The notes: generated from the sequence alone by a model not told the origin. A stretch of DNA of 64,000 nt from Phallusia mammillata (GCA_003260075.1 QLIY01000004.1:293910-357909), one strand, 5' to 3'; numbered from the stretch's first letter, positions 13,201 to 23,779 are shown. Numbers and translations are program-made.

Positions 13201-16200
13201 TAATCCATCCATAAATAACTAGTGTGTACTTTTGTAGATTCATTTCTCTTTTTGGAACGCCTTTAAGTTGAAAGTACAAATGAATGAATAAATGAATGAA
13301 TGGAGTGATGAAATGAATGGAATACCGACCCTGGTGACACAAACTGGATCGCTGGTTCAAATTTCTTGACTAGATTACGGTTATTTAAATGATTTGTTTT
13401 AATATTTGTTATCGTTAGGTGGAGGTGTTTATAACCAACCTTCTGTATAAATTAGACGAAACCCTTTAATTGGCCCAATAGCTGCAACTTTGACCCAGGA
13501 ACCATGCAGGACGAAATTTTGGTCACGATAAGATTTCCACTTTTCGGCACTGAACATCACGTGGTATGAGTTTCTCCAATGGAATATCTGCGAAAAATTA
13601 GTGTTTTGATGTATTGCAGTAGTTGTTTATTTTGTTCATCGACCTGCATAGGAATTATTATTTTAAATAGTCTGCGTCAGCTACTGGTTATAACCACGTG
13701 TGGTTCAAGCTGATCTTTTTTGTTGCAACGCTCTTTCTTGTTCTGTTTATTGTGAATTACTGTTACGTTTATTCTGTGTGCTGTAAACAAAATAAAATTA
13801 AACAATTAAATCTTTTATTCGTAACCTTTTTTGTCTCGTTATCTCATTTGCAAATATCGAAATTCATTTTTTTCTGAACAAGCCAGATCCGAAAAACTCT
13901 TGCAAAACTCTACTTTTGCAATCTTGGCAAGTTAAATTTTTCAAATTTCGGGTATTTAGGCCTACCCCAATTTACTTCTGCATTTATTTCCAACAACTGG
14001 TTTTTTCAGCTTTTCAACAGTATAAAGTTAGATGGGAGTTTACATTTATGCGTTTAAAATAAATACAAAAAAAACTTTTTGTCTCGCTAAATATGCATGC
14101 CGATCGTATCACATATATATACCGATAATAATGCACGTATCAACCGATAACGAACGCACGTTTAAAAAGGAATCCCAAAACGTTTAAAAGGGAATCTCAA
14201 AATTCCCTTCCAAAAAATCCCCAAAACGAAAAATAGGCATTTGTTGATTTAGTCCAAAAACCAAGCTTATTGGTACATAACTGATACCAGTTTGATACCA
14301 ACAGGGGCGGCTCGTGCTAGGGTGCTGCGGAGCTGCAGCACCCCCTAGATATTTTTACTTAATGGTCCTACCACAATAATAAAAAAATGCCATTAATATG
14401 TTATCTATGGTGGAACTGCAGCTCCAGTTTCATGACGAATCGTGACGTTTTGCACTTGTGCGCATGCGCACTTGGAAAAGCTACATACTGGGCGAAATAG
14501 GCGACTGGGTGCTGCGGCTCGCGCAGCTCCACCAATCACGTAGCGTGTGAACCGGCCTGTAGTTTTGTTGTCTGTTCCGGGTTTACTGTGCTCCAAAGCC
14601 AAACCCGTGTACTGCATTTTTGAGTTCGACAGTGAGTACAGTTACATGATTGTTTTTGACGGTTAGTCGTGACTTTTTAAGATGACTGTAAGTGGGCTTC
14701 AGTTTTTGCAGTTATCATTGACTTAAAAAGTGTATCTCACACCTTGAAAAAGAAAAAAAAGGTCATCTAACACCTTGAAAAGTCACGATTAACCGTTATA
14801 ATAAAAACTTGAATAAACAGCTTAAGAAAAAATGGGAAAAAAAACATCTGCTATTCCAAATGTGTCATGCAGAAATAAGCAACAACAAGAAATACTCAGT
14901 TTTAGATTTGAATGCTAACAAAGATAAAACAGCTTTGTGACTGTGGAGTTAAATGCCTCACTGAAATTCAGGCAATATTAAATGCAGAACAATCAATTGC
15001 AGAAGCAACAGGAATTTTGAAACACCTTAGTGATGACAATTTCAAGTTTTGGTTTCTTAAAACACCATGTGGACAGCATTTGCAACCAAGTGCAATCTTG
15101 TGTACTGATATAATGGACATGAACTGTTTGTCTAGTAGCTGCTAAATTGCTTCACAAGGAAAAGAGTCCCTCAAACGCAAAACGATTCTTTTCAACACTG
15201 AAAAGGATGCAAACTTTTCTAGGGAACACCATAATTTCCAAAAAGACTTGCACTTGCAGTGCTAGCACTAAATAGAAAAAAGTTTCTTAATTGTCATTTG
15301 GAATCAAGAAAGAAGCTATCAATTATTTTGCCCAAACTATAACTTTATGATTCATTTTGGCTCTAAAAAGGAAGCACAATGTTTAATAATATTGTTTCAA
15401 ATTTAAGTGAGAGTGTTGTAAATTTCAAAGCTTGCAGAGTTTTGCACTTCAAAAAAAGGAATTATTAGCTATTTACCACCAAGTAATGGAACAAGTATAG
15501 CAACTAAGAAAGTTAAACACAATTAATGGCATGTACACAAAAATTAAGAAAAGGTGTTTAAATAAACAAGTTCTGACACAAATGTAATGTGGTTGTTAAA
15601 TTTGCCAGTTATGATACCAATAAAAAGCTTTATGGCTCGTTTTTGTGTGTGGCAATAATCTGTGAAGTGTCATAGAATATGTTAAAAACGCTGACTGTGA
15701 CAATAAGTTACTAAAATGAAACATGGCCATATTAAGGACTGAATAGCAAGTGTGTTAGTTAGTGATCATTGTTACAACCAGTTTTTCCTTAAATGTTGTC
15801 CAACTGAAATACTTCGACCTTTTTCGACTCATTTATTACTAACTTGTTTCTTTGTATTGTTGTTGTGTTTTACCCTATTTACACCCGCTTCGTTTCGAGT
15901 CTGTGTCACGTGTGTTTTTGTGCCACATTATTACTGCATGTTATTGAGTTTGGTCCGTCGCTGTGCAAGTAAACAAAATTCCCTAATGATGCCGTCTGCT
16001 GTTTACACTCGTGTACATTATTGCGTAACAAAAATTACGTCACAATGGAGTTGCTAATTAACATTTGTATTACTTGTTTTTCTACACAAAACAATGGCTA
16101 GAAAACTAGAAATGTGGCTTTTCTATGTATTGCCAATATTTGTTTAATGAAGGCTAAAATTTGGAGCAGCACCCCATAAATTTTAGGCACGAGCCGCCAC

Positions 16201-18873
16201 TGGATACCAATTAATTTAAACTCATATAAATGTGTTTTTTTACCTGCATTGTGCCACCATGGTGCGTGTCCAACTCTAAAAGTTTTATGTACAAGGAATT
16301 GGTGGTAACCGATGGCCTAATGATCCATTGACACTTGTATTCTGCCGCGTATAATGGGTATGGTGAAAGTTCTTGTTCGTATCTCTTTGCGATGAGGGTC
16401 CGGTTGCAAACTGTAGAAAAAAACTTTTTTCCGATTTCTTGCAACAATTTTGTTTAAAAGTGATAACATTGATCAACTTCTGATAATGGAATTTTTATAT
16501 AGACTTTGTCCTCTTAACGGTTGAATAACTTACTATTGTAAACGAAATCGGCTTTAAAACGGGCAGCAGAAATTGGGTTCTTTCCAGTTTCAAAGTAAAC
16601 TCGAAGGAATGTTGGACTGTAATAGCTACTGTTGCTGCTTACGTTTCCGATGAACCGTTTTTGTTCGTAGACCTGTGTATAAATTAGCTCTAGTTAAATT
16701 TGTTACCAAAACGATTTTGCGCTCGTGGAACTTTAGTTGTTTCGGATCTTGTGGCAGCGGTTAGTTTAAATGGCGGTTTGTTATTTCAGATTTTCTCCTT
16801 TTACTATTTTTTTTTTCATGTTACCAACTTTCCGGTCCAATTTGGACTTCATTTTAAACATTTATTGTTTTTTTTAAAAGATAAAATCAACCCTGCAAAA
16901 CAACTTCAAACTGAGGCTTGAGTGCTGTGAACTAACCTGCAGAGTGTCGACTCCTTTTGTAAGATTTACGTTTTCCAAGAATAAATCAAACACATGCATT
17001 TCTTGTATTTTATCGGCAACCAAGTTCCAACCACATCGTGTGTTGATGGGTGCATGCAAAGGAAAGCCAGGAGACGTAAATGTCCCAAAGTTGCTTTGTG
17101 TAAATCCACACGGTTTTACTGAAGAAAATATTGCAAACTCGATTTGTTGCGAATTCTTGCAAAATGACATTGTTGTCGTTTTTGGTTTCGTATGATAATG
17201 GAAAACAAATTGGTTTTTAGCGCACGAAAGGCTTTTTGCAATCGGAGTTAGGTGGCGACAAAACCTCCAGTCAAACACCGTCCCAGAAAGATGGCCGATA
17301 AGGGCAGGAACTTGGCCGAATGGCCTGGCGCGCCTGACCCATATACAGACATAAAAAACCTGATCGGGATTCGTCCCCGGGAGGTTCCTGGGTTCGAACC
17401 CCGTGAAATGAATATTTTTCTTNGTGAAAAAAAAAAAGATGGCCGATAAGCTGCGAACCTTCTAAAACCTAAAGTGAAGACTTATTTGATCCAACACCAT
17501 ATATTTAAGACTCTTAAGCGCACGAAAGGCTTTTTACGATCAGAGTTAGGTGTCCTTTGTTTGAGTTTATTGCTAAGTGGCCATCTTTGTTTTCTATCAA
17601 CGATCAAGTTCCAACCACATCTTGTAATAATGAGTGCATGCAAAGGAAAGCCAGGAGACGTAAATGTCCCTTCCACACGGCTTTACTGAAGAAAATATTG
17701 CTCATCTTGTACTTTAAGTTGGTCTGTTACTTTTTTTTAAAAGTTTCTCATACCCTAAAGTGAATTAATTATATTGATGCAAGGTTATAGTTTTTTTACA
17801 ATAAGCTTTCATTTCTCAATCCTGTTTTTGTTATTATGTGGCTATCTGTAGTAAAGACAAAAAAGCGTGTGGTAAAATTGGTACTTCTTTGAAATCGGAC
17901 ACTTATTTAGAAAATACTTTGGCTTTGTTTGATATTTAGGCGTGTTTAGATTTTTGCGCTCCAACTGTATGCGCTGAAACTTACCTTCCATGTAACGAAG
18001 ACGAAACGATATTGGATATGTAAATCTGTTTTTCTGGAAGGAAAGGAAGGCAGTTTGATTGTTTACGACAAACCTCCAGTCAAATAGTGTCCCAGAAAGA
18101 TGGCCGATAAGCTGCGAACCTTCTAAAACCTAAAGTGAAGACTTATTTGACCCAACACCATATATTTAAGGCTCTCAAGTTTGTAACCTGTGACCAATTT
18201 CGTAGGCAAATGTACCAGCCGAGTTTGGTTTTAATCTTGTTATACTACTATGTCAGGAGAATAACACTAAATGTGCAGTGACTTAAATCGCGCATAAATA
18301 TTTCAATGTAAGGGACGGGTTCAATACAAAACCTAATGTCACAGGCCAAAAGCAGCTCAAACTACCTTTAAGATTGATGAACTGGTACCCCCCTCAAATT
18401 GAACAAAATGAAGAAAAACGCTCTTGGAAGGAGACGAAGCAATTACGCGCCAAGTGCAAGCAGTTTTCATGCCCGGCGTCGAATATTCCTGTAGACTTGA
18501 TGTTGCATTGAGCACGATGTCGCAGGCTAAATAACAACACCCATGTTACACTTAAATGATAGTAAAAGCTTAAGGATCATATGCTGCTATAGGTTACAAG
18601 ATTGTAGGTTCGAATGTTAATGCGGACTTGTTTTATGCAAACAGGTTCAGTAATTAAACTATACTTTTATCATTGTATTTGCAAATTTCGGTAATACGCC
18701 AATGCAGGATTCTCTATATTTGTTCACTTTAAAAAAGCTGTTATATATTTGCCTATGGTGGCAACATGCGCTACACCACAGGGAAAATTTCTACTTTTCT
18801 TACATTGTGCTTGCGTTGGAAAAAACACTGCGACCAGCAGGATTGACGTCACGAGCATCAGGGTTTCGAACAT
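2538..18873 (-). CDS. Adhesion GPCR with eleven CUB domains, EGF, HormR-like, GAIN/GPS and 7TM; 37 exons, about 1933 aa
   Basis: Coding exons: 18873-18804, 18526-18366, 18129-17985, 17118-16937, 16672-16534, 16410-16244, 13587-13440, 13180-13017, 12534-12396, 12191-12013, 11860-11719, 11513-11341, 11107-10960, 10779-10595, 10194-10068, 9884-9712, 9386-9245, 9080-8914, 8758-8617, 8178-8003, 7752-7611, 7014-6860, 6777-6633, 6397-6269, 6200-6099, 6021-5897, 5761-5612, 5552-5470, 5241-4779, 4618-4499, 4439-4299, 4221-4112, 4050-3843, 3779-3650, 3512-3352, 2966-2796, 2735-2538. They total 5802 nt and stay in frame. Order: signal peptide (MFETLMLVTSILLVAVFF), CUB 1-11 (about 24-1170), EGF (1171-1213), HormR-like (1213-1289), GAIN (1290-1561), GPS (1561-1608), 7TM, short Ser/Thr-rich tail. 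By family this is a surface receptor coupling ligand or matrix binding to G proteins. The ligand is unknown. The GPS cleavage triad is not conserved. Vertebrate ADGRG6 combines CUB and GAIN domains but has one CUB, so I do not assign orthology. Confidence 0.85.
4299..6200 (-). other. HormR-like, GAIN and GPS region of the adhesion GPCR
   Basis: Exons 6200-6099 and 6021-5897 carry a Cys-rich segment with EKCRDGRAMASAVC, like hormone-receptor domains. Exons 5761 to 4499 form the GAIN domain, including LLQVLDDFSDRVVLP and a late strand with SPAVTISFNAHA. Exon 4439-4299 is the GPS, with W-M-P-N-T-C. Its last strand reads FHCHQLGHFAMII where families usually have C-x-C-x-H-L-T/S. The first Cys of that pair is Phe, the catalytic His is Gln and the Thr/Ser is Gly, so self-cleavage is predicted to be lost. 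The intron after 5897 uses a GC donor. Confidence 0.8.
6269..6397 (-). other. EGF-like domain exon of the adhesion GPCR
   Basis: A single phase 1-1 exon encodes one EGF module with six cysteines. It runs from NTDACLNANC to ENYEGDGVSC. The spacing and the YEGDG turn match EGF domains that sit between adhesive modules and the GAIN region. The N-terminal NTDAC is suggestive of calcium binding but not decisive. Confidence 0.85.
12843..12898. repeat. Two-copy tandem repeat, about 28-bp unit, in an intron
   Basis: The unit containing GGCTGGTAAAAACGGCACA occurs twice back to back (12843-12870 and 12871-12898) with a few differences. It lies in the intron between exons 8 and 9 of the adhesion GPCR. 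Confidence 0.7.
13279..13320. repeat. AATG microsatellite
   Basis: Imperfect run of AATG/AATA tetranucleotides in the intron between exons 7 and 8 of the adhesion GPCR. Confidence 0.8.
14302..16202. mobile_element. hAT-type DNA transposon, 1.9 kb, intronic
   Basis: Left end CAGGGGCGGCTCGTGC and right end GCACGAGCCGCCACTG form an inverted repeat with one mismatch in 16 bases. Both ends are flanked by the 8-bp direct repeat GATACCAA (14294-14301 and 16203-16210). An 8-bp target duplication with CAG...CTG ends is typical of the hAT superfamily. A 77-codon frame at 14912-15145 (+) may be a transposase remnant, but I see no complete transposase, so this copy is probably non-autonomous. It sits in the intron that splits CUB 3 and leaves both exons intact. 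Confidence 0.85.
17219..17685 (-). pseudogene. Dead duplicate of a CUB exon pair inside intron 3
   Basis: In gene order the intron holds a copy of exon 4 (about 17685-17577) and then a copy of exon 3 (17468-17438 and 17302-17258). Intron flank was copied with them: 17438-17515 matches 18099-18176. The exon-4 copy keeps TFTSPGFPLHA and CGWNL in one frame, but lacks about 17 bp near its start, so it is out of frame from the acceptor. The exon-3 copy is split by a SINE and diverges after DWRF following a one-base insertion. A 39-bp stretch at 17219-17257 also recurs at 17518-17555. The real transcript most likely skips all of it, because exon 3 (17985) joins exon 4 (17118) in frame. Confidence 0.75.
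17303..17437 (+). mobile_element. tRNA-derived SINE with poly-A tail
   Basis: An A-box-like TGGCCGAATGG (17313-17323) and a B box GGTTCGAACCC (17391-17401) lie about 70 bp apart, as in a tRNA-Ser/Leu-like head. The element ends in a run of 11 A and is flanked by the direct repeat GATGGCCGATAAG (17290-17302 and 17438-17450). The target duplication plus A tail indicates LINE-type retrotransposition. It landed in the duplicated, non-functional CUB exon, opposite to the host gene. Base 17423 is an N. Confidence 0.85.
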
Positions 18874-19570
18874 AGCGAAGCTTTGCTATCAATCAACTTT
18901 TGTTTTCTAAAATACAGGGTAAATTTATTGAGGAACGCCATCCATGACACTGCCTCTTAAATGTTACTCGAACGATAGTTCTAATTTTAGCAAAAACATG
19001 CAAGCTAACATGTGTGTGAATTGTATTTTTTAATGTTTTACATTCTTCAGAAACTGTTGAAGCATCTATATTGATTTCAGCCTTTTTCTAAGATTATGAA
19101 AACTTCACACTGTTATGTATTAATTAATGCCTTGTACTACATCTCCAACCAAACGCCTTCGTAAAAATTGCTCTGCGTTTATTTTTATTTTTTTAAACAA
19201 AACTTTTATTTGTCCATAAACATCTTTAAATTCGACTTGTTGACTATAACAAGCCACGAGCCATATTTTTTTCTTGCCCAGCTCAAACTAATAATATAAC
19301 TCCCTATCAAGTAATCACGCTTGCGCTTAAAACATGGCAATAACAGTATCACTCGCAGCCTAAAGACATCACATCTATTCAACATTGACAACTTTAAACT
19401 TATCCTTTAAATCGATCTAAGTCTTTTTGTTTCGATAGAAACATTCTAAGATCGGTAGGAAACAGGACGTCCGTCAGTGTTAATTTCACGTTTGTTTCAA
19501 CGTGATGCGAAGTAACCATTTCTATGTGACATGACTCATGATTTTGTTGCCATAAAATACACAAGCGATG
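18340..19570. repeat. Segmental duplication, copy 2 (adhesion GPCR 5' region)
   Basis: Matches about 100-1450 in the same orientation, covering exons 1 and 2 and several hundred bases upstream of the start. The TTTTAG acceptor at 18907-18908, in front of the ATG, is conserved in both copies. Confidence 0.7.
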
Positions 19571-21132
19571 CTTGCCGACGTGATCTTGTTGTGGTTTAAT
19601 TTTTTCATCTCACAGATAAACCGTTTTCATTTCAGAAATCAAATAGATTAACTATTTTAGCAAACTTGTAAATAAAAGCGTCCATTTTCAGGGCAGTAAA
19701 TAAAAAAATGATACCCACGCGCACAAATATGTAATTAAACGAAACAATATGTTTCATAAGAATACAGATTGTAAATTAGCCACAAAGGTCTTAAAATATC
19801 AAAAATCCATACTCTATACCAGTGGTTCCCAAAGTATGGGTCGCGACCCAAACATGGGTCGCGCAGGGTAAAAAAATGGGTCGCGCTATGGTGATTCAAT
19901 TCTGCCTAAATGAACTTTTTTCATTTCATTTTTCAAGTATTTTCAGTTCCTAGTCATGACTGAATTATTGTATCATAGGCATTTTATGTGGCTTTATCAT
20001 CGTAACCTTGGAGTATTGCATCATAAGTAAGTGGTTTTCTGAGTTTAGATGGCACCCAGCTACAGTACTACCATAGCGAAATACGGCCTCACTCGACCAC
20101 GTCGTTCGGCAAAATGAGCCAATCAATCATTACAACATACAGACCATAGGCTTCCAATATTCTGTTACGCACTCGGCGATTGTAACGTGTTAGCACGGGG
20201 AATGATAGGAGGTTATAAATCATGCGAAACTAAACTTGGAATGTAACAGTTAGCATTCAACGACAAGTACGTATTCGTAAGTTACAAGAAATAAAAAATA
20301 CACATTTTGATGTTTGAGGCTTGGGTCGCAACATGTTCATAAAGCTCAGATTTGGGTCGCGCACAAACAAGTTTGAGAACCACTGCTCTATACCAAATAA
20401 ATGCCTAATATGTTTGTGACAAATATATTGTTTTGTGTATTGAAAGCCATTGTTTCGGTGAAAACTCAAAACTAATAACAGTCTAAAAGCAAAATTTAGT
20501 TGCGAACTATTCAGAACAGTACGTGGCTCAGGCCGTTAGAAAAAACACACTTTCATGTGAAACCTCACGCATATCCTCTTCATGCACTGAGTCATACCAA
20601 AGCAATGTTTTGTGATGATGTAGTGTTATTAATGTAGTGTAGTTTTCACAAAATCAGTGACACTTTTTCTACATCAGAGGACACTGACTCAGATCATTCA
20701 CATGTGGTGTCGGTTTACATCCTAAACGATACTGTGTATTTTGAAACTTCTGGCAGATCCTCTTGTGGTAGACATGAGATGTTCAACGTTACACTGGCTT
20801 TCTTGTCCGGTTACATTAGGTCGTGTTGCACAGAAAAAGAAACTTCCGTAACAGTGGGTGCATAACAAAAATATTCTTTTGTTTTCCTATTTGGTTAATC
20901 TTTTTAGTAAAACGTTTCGTTACTATATCAAGTCCTGGCGAAGCGGATATTTGAATGCAGTGAACTAAAGCACCAAATTGAAACTCATTTGGGAGTTTCG
21001 GTAATACTTTGTTCCTAAAGTGTTTTGAATTCGTATCAAATAAAATATTTTATACTTATATGAGTTGCTATTTCTACTATGTAAAGTGAATACAATTTTG
21101 TATGAGCAAATATTTTTGGCACCATAAAATAT
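18907..21132. other. Intergenic region between the adhesion GPCR and the Ly6 gene
   Basis: Contains the duplicated upstream flank of the receptor (to about 19570) and one MITE (19820-20385). I see no coding exon on either strand. Confidence 0.5.
19820..20385. mobile_element. hAT-type MITE, 566 bp
   Basis: Begins CAGTGGTTCCCAAAGTATG and ends with the inverse CAAGTTTGAGAACCACTG. GGGTCGCG motifs lie inside both ends. Flanked by the 8-bp direct repeat CTCTATAC (19812-19819 and 20386-20393). No coding capacity. Confidence 0.9.
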
Positions 21133-21138
21133 TTTATT
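21133..21138 (-). promoter_or_regulatory. Polyadenylation signal AATAAA of the Ly6-like gene
   Basis: AATAAA on the minus strand about 110 bases downstream of the stop codon at 21250-21252. Confidence 0.5.
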
Positions 21139-21249
21139 AGACATATTACGAAATTGTAGACTTGGACGAAATAAAAATTGCGAACAACATTTTTGTAAAA
21201 AGTACCCTTATCAATCGGCCTTCAACATAAACTATAGAAATGAAAACAT

Positions 21250-23145
21250 TTATGCGGATCCTTCTATTTCAGTGGGTCCCGCCTCTGCAACGGCTTCTGT
21301 TTCCAAATTTGGAATATCGTCCAATGTGTTGCAGTTTGGACTGTCGCAACAGAAATGACAAATGTGGACCTAAACAGAATGACAAGAATGTTCAAATTAC
21401 ATTGGATCAATTTCTCTTGATTCCTTTGTTAACAATTTGCATGACTTCTAATAACCATATCATGAATTAGTCAATACAGTCTAGCAGTACAAAATTTACA
21501 GTTTGCAAACACGATAGCTACATACAGAAAATATGCTAACTTTTATAGCATTTGTAATTATCCGGGCGTAACAGAATTATTTGAAAATGTTGCGAAACAA
21601 TTAGACAACGTAGCTTTTTCATTTGCAGATGCCATTAAAACGTTTTTTTTTTTTATAAATTTCAATAGACGTACAAACAGCACCAAAGTCAAACTGATGA
21701 ATCATTTATATTATGACGAAAAGCAACCAAAACTCGACTCACATCGTTTGCATAGGCTGTCGATCCGTAGCAGATTTGGTCGTTGTTTTTCGCATTGTTG
21801 TTGCACACTTCCATTTCCTTGCATCGTTTGACGAGCACCAACACTGGCCCGTTTCGCACAATCTTTGTTTGACAAGATTTCTATAACAGAGAACATAATG
21901 TTTTATAACATTTGGCTGTACAATTTTGGCAAAAGATGGCTGTTGTTTGTAAATTGTCAGTTTTCAATTTTTCGAAGCGGTCTTTCCAATCATTTGTGAG
22001 AAATGACATAATTTCTCAACTTTTACTTACTGAAAATATCAACCCTAATCTAACCGGGTAGGGCGCGAAAAAGGAAACAACTGGTACGTCAATTACTGCC
22101 TATTGCTCTAATTACACACTGTAAAGGTCATCGCTTAAGAATAGGTTTTAATTACATGGTTTAGTTAACAAATCACCGTATCGCCGGGTGAAAAATAATA
22201 GCCAATCCACCTGTGGGAAGGTTTGATGTTGAAGTCACACGGATGTGGGAAAGTTTAATTTACATCCAACAACCTTGTTTTACGTACGATTTACAGCGGA
22301 AATTTTAGGGTGGAAAAGTGGCTTTTATCGTTATCAACGTACAGCCACTTTCCAATTTTGCTAAAAATTGTAAGTAAAGTTTCAATGTATGTTAATTTCG
22401 AACCATGCGTTTCAAAGCAAAATGACACGTATCTTATCGGTAATCAATTTTGAGTGTATAAAACTTATGATGGAAAGATCGTTTTTCTAACTAAAAAACT
22501 GCGTTAAAAGTAATATTTTGACGACCGACGTTTTTTGAGAGTACATTTGAATTGACAACTGACGCCAAAAAAGTCGGTCTTATGGCCCTTTTTAGTGCTT
22601 GCGGTCTTTGAGTTGGCCTACACCTGGATTCCATTGCATAATCGCTGCTTAATTAAGATAGAAAATACAAGATAGCTTGACATGGATGTTGTTTTTACCT
22701 CCATCATAGTGCAAACTTCTGTTGAAAAATTCCCTCTGCCGTTCACGCTTATACCGGTGATGCATGACATTTCCTCTGCTGCGGCGGCATCTAAAATCAC
22801 TGATTGTTATTAATGCACGTCAAAAAACCAAAAAACTCTCTTCTATTATGTGTGCCTATACCCAGATATGGGATTAAAAAAATTCGTAAAAGGAGACAAA
22901 GGAATTATTTTCTTGTGGAACTGTTAGCATTTGGATTTTAATACAGATACCTTATATTTAAAAAAAATAAAATCTGTGCTCGACGTAGTAATTCCATCAC
23001 TGCGTTATTTACCCTACCTGCGTGTTGTTGTTAATCAGGTAAATGCTGAAAAGGGGTTAGGGTCAAATTAGTTATTGCATTGCTTACCTTGCGATCTTGC
23101 AACGGAAACAAGCATAAGAAGCCCGAGAACACATAAAGAATTCAT
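21250..23145 (-). CDS. Secreted Ly6/uPAR (three-finger) domain protein, 135 aa, four coding exons
   Basis: Exons 23145-23088, 22790-22699, 21880-21743 and 21369-21250 join in phases 1, 0, 0 to give 135 residues. The product starts with a signal peptide (MNSLCVLGLLMLVSVARSQ). It then has ten cysteines in Ly6/uPAR order, ending in the diagnostic CCDSPNCN. After that Cys-Asn comes an acidic tail (about LDDIPNLETEAV onward) with no hydrophobic C-terminus. A GPI anchor is therefore not predicted and the protein is probably secreted. Three-finger proteins bind receptors, proteases or complement components; the partner here is unknown. Exon 1 is preceded by a TTTTGCAG acceptor at 23149-23150, three bases before the ATG, so a non-coding 5' exon precedes it. 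Confidence 0.85.
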
Positions 23146-23389
23146 CGTCTGCAAAAGTCAATAAATTATTTTACTAAGCTTAAATAAATTAACATTTAAC
23201 GCCGAATAATGTATTTTAAAACCGGTTATTAGTTTTAGAGATTTTTTTACCCACATTATTCGAAACGGTACTGTAACTAAATAATAAATTTGGTTTGGCC
23301 TTTCCATCTAAATACACAACAAAAATTCACGTTGTAGATATATCAAAGCACAGTTAGCTAACGACTTTACCGTTAGTGAGTATTTTTAC

Positions 23390-23450
23390 CTTGACTAGTA
23401 GTCTTCGGTTTGTCGAAACTGGAGCTGTTCGTTTTCGATCGCTGCTACGA
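23390..23450 (-). other. Probable non-coding first exon of the Ly6-like gene
   Basis: Downstream of a TATA box, the minus strand runs to a donor CAAG|GTAAAA (exon end 23390) and pairs with the acceptor at 23149-23150 just before the ATG. The 5' end is estimated at about 30 bases from the TATA box. Confidence 0.55.
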
Positions 23451-23477
23451 ATACGGGTTTAATCCAACGTCCAATCC

Positions 23478-23485
23478 TTTTTATA
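23478..23485 (-). promoter_or_regulatory. TATA box of the Ly6-like gene
   Basis: TATAAAAA on the minus strand, about 90 bases upstream of the 5'UTR donor site and about 330 bases upstream of the start codon. Confidence 0.6.
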
Positions 23486-23685
23486 TCCTCGCAGCCAATG
23501 TAGCCTGACCAGACGATCAGGTCTTGATCACGTGATCGATGCGCCGAACGCACGTGTCAGGTCAGAGCTACGGCCATGACCTTTGCTCGGGCGGGGAAGT
23601 CAGACACGTTTTGTTTAATTATTTCCTTCTCTTCCCACCTTGTATCTGTCTTGTCGGTTTATTTATGTTTCGTCGGCGACGGCGC

Positions 23686-23779
<94 letters not shown>

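Larger units (their letters stand above)
6633..18526 (-). other. Array of eleven CUB domains, each encoded by an exon pair
   Basis: CUB 1: 18526-17985; 2: 17118-16534; 3: 16410-13440; 4: 13180-12396; 5: 12191-11719; 6: 11513-10960; 7: 10779-10068; 8: 9884-9245; 9: 9080-8617; 10: 8178-7611; 11: 7014-6633. The first exon of each pair usually gives an early Cys, a P-x-(F/Y)-P or similar segment and C-x-W. It ends in phase 0. The second exon often starts V-Y and ends G-(F/Y)-x-(F/L)-x-(F/Y) in phase 1. CUB domains are beta-sandwich modules that bind protein or carbohydrate, often through calcium. CUB 2, 5, 6 and 10 best keep the classic first half (for example TSPGFP and CGW). CUB 11 lacks the usual first Cys. 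Confidence 0.85.

Noticed and set aside
14912-15145. 77-codon frame inside the hAT element as an active transposase
   Set aside because: Far too short and with no catalytic or dimerisation motif visible; at best a remnant.
17252-17449. Plus-strand frame spanning the SINE
   Set aside because: It is the antisense of a broken CUB exon plus a tRNA-like SINE and includes an ambiguous base.
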